Assembly: GCA_964631235.1 (NCBI GenBank)
Contig: CAZVZX010000020.1
Coordinates: 23,115-87,114, forward strand
Source of the DNA: JARKPK01 sp964631235
GTDB taxonomy: Bacteria > Planctomycetota > Planctomycetia > Pirellulales > Thermoguttaceae
DNA length: 64,000 bases
Direction: 5' to 3'
Positions 9,059 through 18,663 of this stretch are shown in pieces. The first letter of the stretch is position 1. Every line of letters starts with the position of its first letter. A model generated the notes under the pieces. It did no database searches, was not told the DNA's origin, and worked only from the letters and a program-made list of their open reading frames with translations. The position numbers and the translations under genes were made by a program.

Positions 9059-9475
9059 ATGGCCATTCGGATCCACTCGGGAAAGTCCACGCTGTTCGAC
9101 ATCACGCCGATGATCGACTGCGTTTTTCAATTGATCATCTTCTTTCTGGTCGCCACGGAGTTTGCCGAGGAAGAAAAGGAGATGGCGGTCCGCCTGCCCG
9201 AGGCGGCCGAGGCTCAGCCGATAACCAGCCGGCCGAAGGAGCTTTTCGTCAACGTTACGGACCAGGGGCGGTATTTCGTAACGGGCAAGGTCGTCGATCG
9301 CGCCGAATTGCAGCAGATACTCAACCGAACGTATGTCAACAATCCGGGCCGTGCCACGGTAATCATTCGTGCCGACGAACGATGTCCATGGAAGTATGTC
9401 GTGGCGGTCATGGATGCCTGCAACAAGGCAAAGATTCGCGACTATCGGGTGACGACACGAGAAGGTCCGTCGTGA
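9059..9475 (+). CDS. ExbD/TolR family biopolymer transport protein
   Basis: 138 residues from ATG 9059 (MAIRIHSG); an in-frame ATG at 8987 would begin inside a repeat and is not favoured. It has a single N-terminal membrane helix at about 22-36 preceded by TPMID. Asp20 corresponds to the essential transmembrane aspartate of ExbD/TolR that carries protons with ExbB. The remaining residues form the periplasmic domain (LPEAAEAQ, then FVNVTDQG and VIIRADERCPW), which resembles the ExbD/TolR fold. It sits downstream of exbB and upstream of the SxxxH giant protein, its likely partner. Confidence 0.93.
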   Translation: MAIRIHSGKSTLFDITPMIDCVFQLIIFFLVATEFAEEEKEMAVRLPEAAEAQPITSRPKELFVNVTDQGRYFVTGKVVDRAELQQILNRTYVNNPGRATVIIRADERCPWKYVVAVMDACNKAKIRDYRVTTREGPS

Positions 9476-9602
9476 TTTGAAATGGCGGCCGAGGGCGAGT
9501 GGCGCTCGGTCGGAGGCTGCGTCGAATGTCGCGGAAATTGCGGCGAACCAGAATAGTTCCACCCAATGGCCGAGACAGCCGCCGGCAAAGCGAGGCGGCT
9601 GT

Positions 9603-9656
9603 TGTGCGTGCGGTTTTCGTTTGAACCACGTTCTGTTTTCTTGACGGTCTTGTTTG
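9603..9656 (+). repeat. dispersed repeat family R2, degenerate copy
   Basis: TGCGTGCGGTTTTCGTTTGAACC followed by TTGACGGTCTTGTTTGG matches the R2 layout (TGCGTGCG, TGAACC, CGG, TATTTGG) seen best at 50771-50826. It lies between exbD and the giant toroid protein. Confidence 0.5.
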
Positions 9657-9750
9657 GTTTGTTGGGAAGATATTTTTCGTTGGAACTGTCCGTTACGGTG
9701 CTTCTTACGGGAAGCCTGCGGCGCGCAAGAACTGGAATAAGGATTTTCCT

Positions 9751-12700
9751 ATGCCTCCCGGCAGCCGAAAAAGCGTTCGCAAAATCGAGCCGGTGCCGCG
9801 TGCCGATTTCGACGATCAATCGTGGCTGATCAATTGTGCGTTGCTGATCTTGGCGGGTTCGATTGCCGGCGTTGTCGCGGCCGTCAGCGATTTCGACGAC
9901 CCGCGATTGCTTTACAACGGCTACGTGCGGTTGGGATTGGTCGGAATCATCGTTTTGGCGCTGTTTGCCGCCATTCGCTGGCTAGAAGGCCGTGTGCTTC
10001 GCCGGGTGCAGTTTTGCATTCTCGTGAGCTTGCTGGTTCATTTTTGGCTCGACGTATATCTGATCAGCAGCTATCTCGAGGCTAAGGCGGAGATGGAGCA
10101 GCGCCGCCAAGAGGCCGTCGAGGACCCGGCCGATCGGCTGACAACCCCCGATTATCACATTACCGACGAACGTCCGTCGGAGTTCCAAAGCACGTACGAC
10201 GAACCCACGTCGACGCCCACGGTGCCGAAGCCGGAGACTGAGCCGTTGATTCAGCGCGTGATCGAGCAGGATCTGCCATTCCCATCGCGCAAACCGGTCG
10301 AGGAACAGTCACCTCCCGTCTCGCAACCCAATCCGGCGGAACTGAAACGCCATGATCTGACGGCCCCGCGACGCGACATCGCCGGCGGAGGACAAATCAG
10401 CCGGCAGCCGCGTCAACTGCAAACCGAGGTGGGCGAGGCGATCCCACAACCACCGGTTCCTGTGCCGCAACCGGCCGAGCAGGCCGAAAAGTCGCCCGCG
10501 GCAACAGCGATGGCGAACAAGGTTCAACAGACGATTTCTGCGGTTAATCGCGACATGCCGCGCCCATCGTCGCAGGCCGCCGCGCCGTCGCCTTCGCCGT
10601 TGCGCCGCAACGAACAGGCACGGCCCGAGTCGACCGCCACGGCGGCGGTCGAGCCACCGAGCCGCAGGTTGAGCGACGCGGAGATCCGCTCGCCTCGGCA
10701 ACCGGAATTGTCCGAGCCGATGAGGGTGGAATCGGTAGAGCGGACTGTTACGGCTCCATCGCCACGGGAGATCGCCTCAGCTCGACGCTCGGCGACTGCA
10801 TTGCCGCAGGTCCGGCCTTCGCCGCCCGTCCCGGTCGAGGCGACTCAAGATCAGCGAGAAGCGAATCTCGGGCCGGCGGTCAATCGTCCCGATCGGCCCC
10901 TTCAGGCCGACCCGACGGCGCCTTCTTCATCGTTCGCAACATCGCCACGTTCGCGGCAGATGGCGCCTGTCGCCGTCTCGGGGGCGGCCGAGACTCCGAC
11001 GGCGGCTGAGCCGGCAAACAGTCGTAGCGACACTCCGGCCGCGGTCCGCCCGATCGAGTCGATGGTTGTTCGCCAATCAGCATCGTCGCCGGCGATAGAC
11101 GTTGCGGCATCGATGCCGACTGTGAGTGCCGAGGCTTCCGTTCCGCAACAACCTTCGCTGCCGGCTCGCCGAGCGGTATCGGCCCAGCCTGGTGCCGTTG
11201 TAGCGGCAGAATCGTCAAGTTCGTCGATTCAACGTCGGTCTGAGATGCCGCCCGTTCCTTCAGCAGTGGCCGCTGCCGATAGCGGAACGCCTGCTGCCGC
11301 GGTCGGTCAGGTTGCGCGAAGCGCGTTGACCGCCGAGCCGCGAGCCCTTCCCATTGAGTGGAGCATCTCGTCGCCGGCGTCGATTGGGCAACAGAGCAAC
11401 TCGCCTCAACCGCAAGCAGCGGTCGAGCAAGTTGCGGCGGGGCCGGCGCTAACGACAGCACGGCAGGGGGCACCTCGCGGGCGAGCCGCTTCTCAGGCCA
11501 CAGCGCTGCCAAGTTCCGATTCGCCGCGTCCTTCGAGAACGACTTCGGCTGCGGAATTCGGTTCGTTGGCCCAAGGCGATCCCGGGGCATTGGAGAACCC
11601 CATCGCTGCGGCCGGCGCTGATCGGCCTGCGGGCATCGCGCCGACGCCGCAAACCACCCAGCCGCAACGCAGCGGGCGGACCGTGCTGACATCTGAGATT
11701 GCGACCCCCGGCAGCGGACCGACCGGAGCGAGCGGCACGGCGGGCGCCGTGGGAGTCGCCCAACTGTCGAGGGTTGCGCGGCACGAGTCGAAGCCGTCGG
11801 AAATCAGCGGGGGAGGCGCGGTTCGTCCGGCAAGAACGGCGAGCAAATCGGAACTTCCGGTCGAGGGTGCAGAAAGCTCCCCGGCCGCGCTGATTGCGTC
11901 AAGCGGTGATATGGGGCGGGCGGGCACTCCTTTGGAGCCGAACGTTGGCGGGGTGCAGCGTCAGGCGGTTGGTCCGCCGGGACGGGTTGCCGCTGCGCCT
12001 GCGGCCGGAGTTGTAACGGCTTCAGTTGCTGCGGGTGATCCGTCACCGGCTGTCGCCGTGCGATCTCGGGTCGCGGGGGGGGCGCGGAACGAGTCAACCG
12101 AGATCGCCGCCGCCAACCAACCTGCCACAGTGGCTCGCGCCGCCCGGGGCGTTGAGCTGCACTCGCCGGCCGAACCGACCGACGAAATGCCGCAGGTCGG
12201 CATCGCTGGGATGAGTCAACAGGGACGGGCTTCGTCGGGAGATTTGCCGAAGATCGGCCAAGTTGCCGTTGGGCGAACTTCGACGGAGGCGCCGGCAGCC
12301 GGGTTCAACTCACCCGTTGGCGGCGAAGTCTTGGCGATCGGGGCGTCGGTTGCGATGCGGTTACCCGGCCGTGTCGATTCGGCAGCGATTTCGGATGCGT
12401 CTTCCCCTGTTTCGGTTGCAGCCCGAGCCGGTCGGGCGGCTCTCGCTGTTTCGGTAGATTCAAGTATCGGTGCGCCGGTGAGTGAAGCGAGCAGCACGTC
12501 CGATGCCCAATCGCCGGTAGCTGGTCGCGGACCGAGCGATGCCGCGGTGTCGCGTCCGCAAAGTTCGGAAATTCGGGTCGCTCGCGTGGACTCTGGAGGC
12601 AGTTCGCCCGCATCGGGCCTTTCGGGCGCTTCGCGGATGACCGTTGAAGTAGATTCTGCGATCGCGTCATCGCCGGTGTCGGCGGAATCGAGGCGGCGGG

Positions 12701-14499
12701 TTCGCCGCGAGGGACGGCCGGGCGATGGGGATGAATCAACGGCAGAGCCGATGCCCCAGGCGGTTGGTCGCGGGCTGACCCCGGTGAGCATTGCAGCAGC
12801 GACGACCGACATGCCCGAAGCCGCCGATGGCCGGCCGACCGACACGGCTTCTGCTGATTCGGCGAGAGGCGAGCGAGCGGCCGCCGGTGAAATGACCGTT
12901 GCCAAGCAGTCGGGAAGCGTATCGGTATCATCGACATCGCTGCCTGTTGCGATGGATGGACGGTTGAATGAATCATCGGTCGCCGAAGCGATTTCGTCGC
13001 GGCGCCGCGCGCAAAACAGCGACGGTTCGGCCGAAAGCACGCCGAACGGGGCACGCTCCGCCCGAACTGCTTTTCTGCCGGAAGTAAGCGGCACAGCGGC
13101 AGAGGTGTCGATCGGGCCGCCTGATCCGGATGCAGTGGCCGGCCCAGGCGCCATTCCGGCAGCGGTGGCGATGCCCTTGCGGCCTGCGACGGCTGCCGGA
13201 GCAATGGCGGTGCAGATTCCCGCCGAGGTCGCTCTGGGCGGACTGAGCGACGATCCCAATCCATCGGTTGGCGTGCCGAGCCGCCGAGCGCGGCCGGAAA
13301 GCCAGGTCGTTCACACCATCGCCCGCCGTTTTGTGGCAGAGCGGACCAGCGGACTGGCGATGATCGATGGCGCCGTCAACGAACCGTTGGAAAGCTACCG
13401 CCACCGCGATCTCGGTCAACGAGGCCGGACGGCGCAGGCCCGCGGCGGTTCCGAAGGAACCGAACGGGCGGTCGAGATGGGACTGGACTTTTTTGCGAGG
13501 ATGCAATTTCCAGACGGCCGTTGGAGCCTCGATCGGCTGCCGCCCGATGTCGCCGGCGACGATCCGGCGTTGGGCCAAATGCAGTCGGACTCGGCTGCTA
13601 CCTCGTTGGCGTTGCTGTCTTTCTTCGGGGCGGGCTACACGCATTTAGACGACAAGCATCGCGATGTCGTGCGCCGCGGTTTGGAGTGGCTCGTTCGCAA
13701 CCAAAAAACCAACGGCGACCTCTTTACTGGCGGAACTCCGTACGCTTGGTTTTACAGCCATGGCATGGGCGCAATGGCGCTTTGCGAAGGTTACGGAATG
13801 ACGCAAGATCCCAGCCTTCGGGCCCCGGCGGAAAAAGCCATTCAATTCATCCTCGATTCGCAACATCCGCAACGTGGCGGCTGGCGCTATTCGCCGCGCG
13901 CCGAATCGGACACGTCGGTGACGGGATGGCAACTCCAAGCGATCAAAAGCGCTCAAATGGCCGGGCTGAATGTGCCGACTGAGGCATTTCGGCGGATCGA
14001 TGGCTGGCTCGATCTGGCCGAAGCCGGCGGCGGGCGGTACGTCTATAACCCATTCGCCGACCGAACACGACCTGAACAGGTCGAGGGCTTGCGACCGAGC
14101 TTGGCGATGACGGCGGAAGCCATGTTGATGCGAATGTACCTCGGGAGAGGCCGAGGCGATGCCGGATTGGCCCAGGGGGCCGACTGGCTCTACGGCAATT
14201 TGCCCGAGATGGGCACTTCTCAACGTCCGCTGCGCGACTGCTACTACTGGTACTACGGCACGCAGGCGATGTTCCATTTGCAGGGCGAACATTGGACCCG
14301 TTGGAACGAAAAAATGCGGCTCGCTCTCGAACCCACCCAGGTGGTGAGCGGCCCGTGGGCCGGCAGTTGGCATCCCGAAAAACCCGTCCGTGATCGATGG
14401 GGGCACGCGGGCGGGCGAATCTATGTGACCGCCATGCATTTGTTGATGCTCGAAGTGTACTATCGGGTGCTGCCGCTCTATCAGGAATTGTCGAAGTAG
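9751..14499 (+). CDS. giant TonB/TolA-like anchored protein with disordered linker and C-terminal squalene-cyclase-type (alpha/alpha-toroid) domain
   Basis: 1582 residues. Three hydrophobic segments at about 27-45, 59-75 and 87-106; the third contains Ser93-Leu-Leu-Val-His97, the SxxxH pattern that TonB and TolA use to engage ExbB-ExbD/TolQ-TolR. Residues about 110-1235 are a Pro/Ala/Ser/Arg/Gln-rich stretch with no predicted structure. Residues about 1236-1582 form a prenyltransferase/squalene-oxidase-repeat domain, with QFPDGRWS, GGWRYSP and DTSVTGWQLQA motifs typical of the barrel helices, but no DXDD cyclase motif seen. Ribosome site AAGGA lies upstream of the ATG. Adjacent to exbB and exbD, it is plausibly their energised partner, with the linker crossing the periplasm (inference). 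The toroid may bind rather than catalyse. Confidence 0.88.
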   Translation: MPPGSRKSVRKIEPVPRADFDDQSWLINCALLILAGSIAGVVAAVSDFDDPRLLYNGYVRLGLVGIIVLALFAAIRWLEGRVLRRVQFCILVSLLVHFWLDVYLISSYLEAKAEMEQRRQEAVEDPADRLTTPDYHITDERPSEFQSTYDEPTSTPTVPKPETEPLIQRVIEQDLPFPSRKPVEEQSPPVSQPNPAELKRHDLTAPRRDIAGGGQISRQPRQLQTEVGEAIPQPPVPVPQPAEQAEKSPAATAMANKVQQTISAVNRDMPRPSSQAAAPSPSPLRRNEQARPESTATAAVEPPSRRLSDAEIRSPRQPELSEPMRVESVERTVTAPSPREIASARRSATALPQVRPSPPVPVEATQDQREANLGPAVNRPDRPLQADPTAPSSSFATSPRSRQMAPVAVSGAAETPTAAEPANSRSDTPAAVRPIESMVVRQSASSPAIDVAASMPTVSAEASVPQQPSLPARRAVSAQPGAVVAAESSSSSIQRRSEMPPVPSAVAAADSGTPAAAVGQVARSALTAEPRALPIEWSISSPASIGQQSNSPQPQAAVEQVAAGPALTTARQGAPRGRAASQATALPSSDSPRPSRTTSAAEFGSLAQGDPGALENPIAAAGADRPAGIAPTPQTTQPQRSGRTVLTSEIATPGSGPTGASGTAGAVGVAQLSRVARHESKPSEISGGGAVRPARTASKSELPVEGAESSPAALIASSGDMGRAGTPLEPNVGGVQRQAVGPPGRVAAAPAAGVVTASVAAGDPSPAVAVRSRVAGGARNESTEIAAANQPATVARAARGVELHSPAEPTDEMPQVGIAGMSQQGRASSGDLPKIGQVAVGRTSTEAPAAGFNSPVGGEVLAIGASVAMRLPGRVDSAAISDASSPVSVAARAGRAALAVSVDSSIGAPVSEASSTSDAQSPVAGRGPSDAAVSRPQSSEIRVARVDSGGSSPASGLSGASRMTVEVDSAIASSPVSAESRRRVRREGRPGDGDESTAEPMPQAVGRGLTPVSIAAATTDMPEAADGRPTDTASADSARGERAAAGEMTVAKQSGSVSVSSTSLPVAMDGRLNESSVAEAISSRRRAQNSDGSAESTPNGARSARTAFLPEVSGTAAEVSIGPPDPDAVAGPGAIPAAVAMPLRPATAAGAMAVQIPAEVALGGLSDDPNPSVGVPSRRARPESQVVHTIARRFVAERTSGLAMIDGAVNEPLESYRHRDLGQRGRTAQARGGSEGTERAVEMGLDFFARMQFPDGRWSLDRLPPDVAGDDPALGQMQSDSAATSLALLSFFGAGYTHLDDKHRDVVRRGLEWLVRNQKTNGDLFTGGTPYAWFYSHGMGAMALCEGYGMTQDPSLRAPAEKAIQFILDSQHPQRGGWRYSPRAESDTSVTGWQLQAIKSAQMAGLNVPTEAFRRIDGWLDLAEAGGGRYVYNPFADRTRPEQVEGLRPSLAMTAEAMLMRMYLGRGRGDAGLAQGADWLYGNLPEMGTSQRPLRDCYYWYYGTQAMFHLQGEHWTRWNEKMRLALEPTQVVSGPWAGSWHPEKPVRDRWGHAGGRIYVTAMHLLMLEVYYRVLPLYQELSK

Positions 14500-14908
14500 G
14501 TCATAATAAGCTGAGGGGATAGGGCTCGGGATTGCAGTCAGTGTTTTGGTCGGCACGGCATGCGGTCTTCGATCTACGGCAGCTGCGACGCAAGAGGCAT
14601 CGTTTGAAGGCAAGTGCTTTTCGTCCGTTCAGCCCGCACCGGGGCATTTGCGTGCGCGCGTGCTCGATCTGCTTCGGTTGAAACGAGCAATGACGCATCG
14701 AGGGTAAAACGGGTCGGACGTTTATTACCATTGTCGCCTGAGGTCGCTTCGAGCCGAATCGCTGTGCGGCGTGCCGATCAAGGTGGGTTGTCAGACGGGA
14801 GGGTGCGAACAGCCGTTTTGCGTGCGGCAGGGCTGTGCGAGGCAGGGCAAGGGTAATCCCGCCCCGGGCGACGGCCGAAGACGACCGAATCGGATGATGA
14901 GAAGGGCC
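14500..14908. other. intergenic region before the J-like gene
   Basis: 409 bp; only short frames without protein character. No repeat, RNA gene or clear terminator recognised. Confidence 0.5.
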
Positions 14909-17345
14909 ATGAGCTTCGATCCCTACTATCAATGGCTGGGCATTCCNNNNNNNNNNGCCTCAGGAGCAACCGCCCAACTACTACCGGTTGCTTGGGATAG
15001 CCCTTTTCGAGCCTGATTCGCAGGTGATCGCTTCGGCCGCCGACCGACAAACGGCTTTTCTCCGCAGCAAGGGCATTGGAGGTCAACAACGCGCTGCCGA
15101 GCGGCTCATCAAGGAAGTGGCTACGGCCCGATTCTGCCTTCTGACTCCCGTACAGCGACGAGCGTACGACGAGTATTTGCGAAACAAGCTGGGGCTGCCT
15201 GCCGTTTCGCTGAGCGTTCCGGCCGGAACGGGCGCGGCGAACAGCCCTTCGCCGATCGGGCCTGGGGCTGCAAGCGTGTTGTCGGCGCCGTCGGCCCTCG
15301 CTTCGGCTGCGACGACCAGTGCAGACGATGCCGTCGCGATTGGAGGATTGCCGGCACAGAACGCTGTGGAGGCTTCGGGAGAAACCGTGCCGTCTCGGCT
15401 GGTTGAAGAGATCTCGCCGCAGTGGCGTCGTCGGGCCAATCAGGCGCTGCTGGTCGCCGGTTGCATTGCGGGATTGTTGTTGATCGCCGCCGCCGCGATC
15501 ATCGCACGCGATATTCGCCGAGCGAGGAACCAGCCGAAGATCGACATCGTTGATGTCCCTCGCGAGACGGTGGAAAAACGGCCCGATGCCGAGGGAACGG
15601 CGCACTCGCAGTCGCAATCGGTCCCAACTCCGTCGCCGGGGGCGTCGCCTGACGAGCCGCCGACCACGGCTTCGATTCCGGCCGATCATGCGGCCGCCCA
15701 TTCTGCGCGGCCGGCGGAACCGCCGACTGCACCGGCGCCCAGCGAGCCCGCGACCGAACCTTCATCGCCAAAGCCGCCGGAAACGGCGAACAGGCGACTG
15801 CCGGTTCCGAGCGTTGACGAACAGTCGGCGGCGCTGAAACTCGCGGAGGAAACCTACCAGTTGAGCAAGCAACGGTCGCCGGAAGAGAACCGTCTCTTGG
15901 CCGAAGAGATGGTGCGGGTGGCCGAACGTGCGGAGTGTTTGCCGGTTGAACGCTTCGTGTTGATGCGCAAGGCGGCGGAGAAATACGCCGATGCCGGCGA
16001 AGTGGATCGCATGCTCGATACGATCGATTCATTGGCCGCTGCGTTCGAATTCGATCGTGTTTCGGCCAACCGCATTCTTTTGGAACGAGTGTCGCAAAGC
16101 GTTTCTACGGCGGAGGGGTATGCGGCGCTTGTTGCCGCGTCGCGTCGGTTCTGTGCGCAGTCGTTGGCTGAAGAACGAGTCAGTGAGGCGGTTCAAGTGG
16201 CAGCCGCCGTGCAGCAGGCCGGCACCCGGTTGGGGTCGAAGCCGTTTCGCAAAGAGGTGACTGAGCGCGCCCAGCAATTGGCCAAATTGTATGACCGGTA
16301 TCAAATGGTAATGGGGGCGAAACGCACTCTGCGCAATGCGGCAGATGACGCCAAGGCCCACGATATGGTCGGATGGTGGTATGCCGGGCCGCTGAATCGA
16401 TGGGCCGATGCGCTTCCTCACTTCGCTCAAGGCAGCGATCCGGCGTTGGCCGACATTGCCAAGGAGGAGTTGGACCATCCGCCGTCGGATGCCGAAAGTC
16501 GGATGAAATTGGCAGACCGTTGGCATGATTTGGCCCAGTCTCGCGGCGATGAACAGCGCGAAGCACTGCTGCGACGCGCGGCGTTCTGGTATTCCGAATG
16601 CCAAGCAGGGCTTGCCGGGCTGGCAGCCGCGAAGGTGCAAAAGCGTTTGTCCGACTTGGCGAAACTCGGGCCGACCGCCGTGGAACTGATCGCCCAGGCC
16701 AGTTCGGCCGCCCCGGTGGAAGAACCGATACGCCTTGGTGCGTGGGTGGATCTGATCGCCAAGATCAGTCCGGCTCGCGACGGCGTGCAAGGGCAATGGA
16801 AGCATGATGGCGACACGCTTTCCGTTGTTTCGGGCGACCATTGCCGCTTGATGTTGCCCGTTCGCCTGAAAAACTGCGATTACGATTTGGAATTGGAATG
16901 GGTTCGCACCGACGGGAATGATGCCGTGGGCGCGGCTCTGCCGGTGGTGGATCGTCAGGTGGCCGGCCTGGTCAGTGCCGGCGGCGGACAGTGGGCCGGC
17001 TTGGAACTCGTGCAAAACCGCCGCGCGATCGATAATCGTAATCCGACCCGAAAACCGGCCGGCATTGTGAACAATCGGCGGCACACGATGCTTTGGTCGG
17101 TGCGAACGCGCAACAACGTCACCAGCATTCAATTGGCGTTCAACAATCAGCCGCTCGTTCAGGGCGTCGGCAATCACGGTCAGTTGGCCCTGCCGGCGGA
17201 ATGGACGTTGCGCGACCCCGACCAGCCCGGCCTGCTTGTTCACAACTCTTCGGTGACTTTTCGACGCATTCGCCTGCGAGTAGTTTCCGGCACGCCCGCT
17301 TGGGTTCTTCAATCGCCGGCCGGCGCCGCAAGCGTAGGCGGATAG
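14909..17345 (+). CDS. membrane protein with J-domain-like N-terminus and concanavalin/DUF1080-like C-terminus (interrupted by a 10-N gap)
   Basis: It starts MSFDPYYQWLGIP at 14909, is interrupted by Ns at 14947-14956, and resumes with PQEQPPNYYRLLGIALFEPD, a lineage-typical J-like module (about residues 1-85). The catalytic HPD of true J domains is not seen; the equivalent loop reads EPD, so Hsp70 stimulation is doubtful. After a Ser/Ala/Pro-rich linker comes one membrane helix (about residues 177-197), a second Pro-rich linker, a helical middle region rich in AxxA repeats, and a C-terminal beta-sandwich-like domain (from GAWVDLIAKI to RRIRLRVVSG) resembling 3-keto-disaccharide hydrolase/LamG modules. 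The two halves are in different frames only because of the N-run; removing it entirely restores the frame. Role unknown. Confidence 0.8.
14947..14956. other. assembly gap (10 N) inside the J-like gene
   Basis: Ten Ns. Joining the flanks with no missing base gives ATT CCG CCT CAG, i.e. I-P-P-Q, and continues in the right frame, so the N-run is probably a placeholder rather than lost sequence. Confidence 0.8.
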
Positions 17346-17398
17346 CCGTTGCTTGCAGTCGCGTTCTTTTTTCACCCCAACACGAACATACACAAACC

Positions 17399-18520
17399 AT
17401 GAGCGAACACTGGCTCGCCGATCGCACTCGATTGTTCGATACGTCGGGAATCCGCAAGGTTTTTGAATTGGGCGCCCGCCTCGCCGATCCGATCAACCTC
17501 TCGATCGGACAGCCCGATTTCGCACCGCCCGAGGAAATGCAGCGGGCCGCTATCGAGGCCATTCAGCAGGGGCGAAACGGCTACTCGCTCTCGCAAGGCA
17601 TCCCGCCGCTCCGCGAAGCCCTGCTGGCGCAAGTCCGCCGCGAACTTGCCCAGCCGGACCGCGACCTGCTGATCACCAGCGGAACGAGCGGCGCGCTGAT
17701 GCTTGCCTTGCTGGCCCTGGTGAATCCCGGCGAGGAGGTTGTTGTATTCGATCCGTACTTTGTCATGTACGATTCGTTGGCGCTGGCACTCGGGGCGAAA
17801 GTCGTCTACGTCGATACATATCCCGACTTCCGAATCGATCTAAACCGGATCGAAGCGGCCCTCAGCCCTCGAACAAAACTGATCATCTTCAATAGCCCGG
17901 CCAACCCTACCGGGGTCGTTCCCAGCGAAGCCGAAGTGCGCGGCCTGGCCGCCCTTGCTCAGCGCAAGGGCGTTGTCCTTTTGAGCGACGAGATCTATCG
18001 CGCGTTTTGTTACGATCGCCCGTTCGTATCGCCGGCGCGATTCAATCCGCAAACACTTGTGATCGACGGCATGAGCAAGAGCCACGGCGCGCCCGGTTGG
18101 CGACTCGGCTTTGCGCACGGGCCGGCCCCGATCATTCGCGAGATGCTCAAATTGCAGCAGTACAGCTTTGTATGCGCTCCGCATCCGCTTCAATGGGGCG
18201 GATTGGCCGGTCTGTCATCCGACCTGAGTGGTCAAATCGACGCTTACCGTGCGAAACGCGACCGTCTCGTTGCCGCGCTCAGCGACGACTATGAAGTCGT
18301 TGTCCCGGGCGGCGCTTTCTACGTCTTTCCCAAGGCGCCGTGGGGCACGGCAGAGGAATTCGTACACGCGGCGATCGAGCGGCATCAATTGCTGATTATC
18401 CCCGGCAAGGTCTTCAGCCGGAAAGACACGCACTTCCGAATCTCGTACGCCGCTTCGGATGCAACGATTGAACGCGGCATCGAGGCGCTGCGCCATTTGG
18501 CCCGAAACCGCCGGCCGTAG
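17399..18520 (+). CDS. class I/II pyridoxal-phosphate aminotransferase
   Basis: 373 residues from ATG 17399 (MSEHWLADRT). Fold-type I aminotransferase of the AspC/subgroup-Igamma type. Features: INLSIGQPDF at 32-41 (substrate side), TSGTSGAL at 93-100 (phosphate binding), NPTG with Asn169, SDEIY with Asp197 and Tyr200 contacting the cofactor, SKSHGAPGWRLGF with Lys227 as the Schiff-base lysine, and HFRISYA near the end with the carboxylate-binding Arg. It converts an amino acid and a 2-oxo acid; which pair cannot be told from sequence. There is no Shine-Dalgarno in the 50 bp gap after the J-like gene; the leader is A/C-rich. It is convergent with rpoC. Confidence 0.9.
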   Translation: MSEHWLADRTRLFDTSGIRKVFELGARLADPINLSIGQPDFAPPEEMQRAAIEAIQQGRNGYSLSQGIPPLREALLAQVRRELAQPDRDLLITSGTSGALMLALLALVNPGEEVVVFDPYFVMYDSLALALGAKVVYVDTYPDFRIDLNRIEAALSPRTKLIIFNSPANPTGVVPSEAEVRGLAALAQRKGVVLLSDEIYRAFCYDRPFVSPARFNPQTLVIDGMSKSHGAPGWRLGFAHGPAPIIREMLKLQQYSFVCAPHPLQWGGLAGLSSDLSGQIDAYRAKRDRLVAALSDDYEVVVPGGAFYVFPKAPWGTAEEFVHAAIERHQLLIIPGKVFSRKDTHFRISYAASDATIERGIEALRHLARNRRP

Positions 18521-18639
18521 CGTCGCGCGATCGACCTCGATCGCAGAAGCTCGATCAGGGCTGTGCCGGTTTCGCGCCCCGACGCCGTCGGCCGACATCG
18601 TCCCGCAGTCAGCGGCCGGCCCTGACCATCGATCGATCG

Positions 18640-18655
18640 GAACAGTCGCCTGTTC
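18640..18655 (-). terminator. hairpin after rpoC
   Basis: GAACAG-GCGA-CTGTTC on the minus strand: a perfect 6-bp stem with a GNRA-type tetraloop, 8 nt after the rpoC stop. No U-run follows, so an intrinsic terminator is uncertain; it could be a processing or 3' protecting hairpin. Confidence 0.4.
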
Positions 18656-18663
18656 TACTGTTT

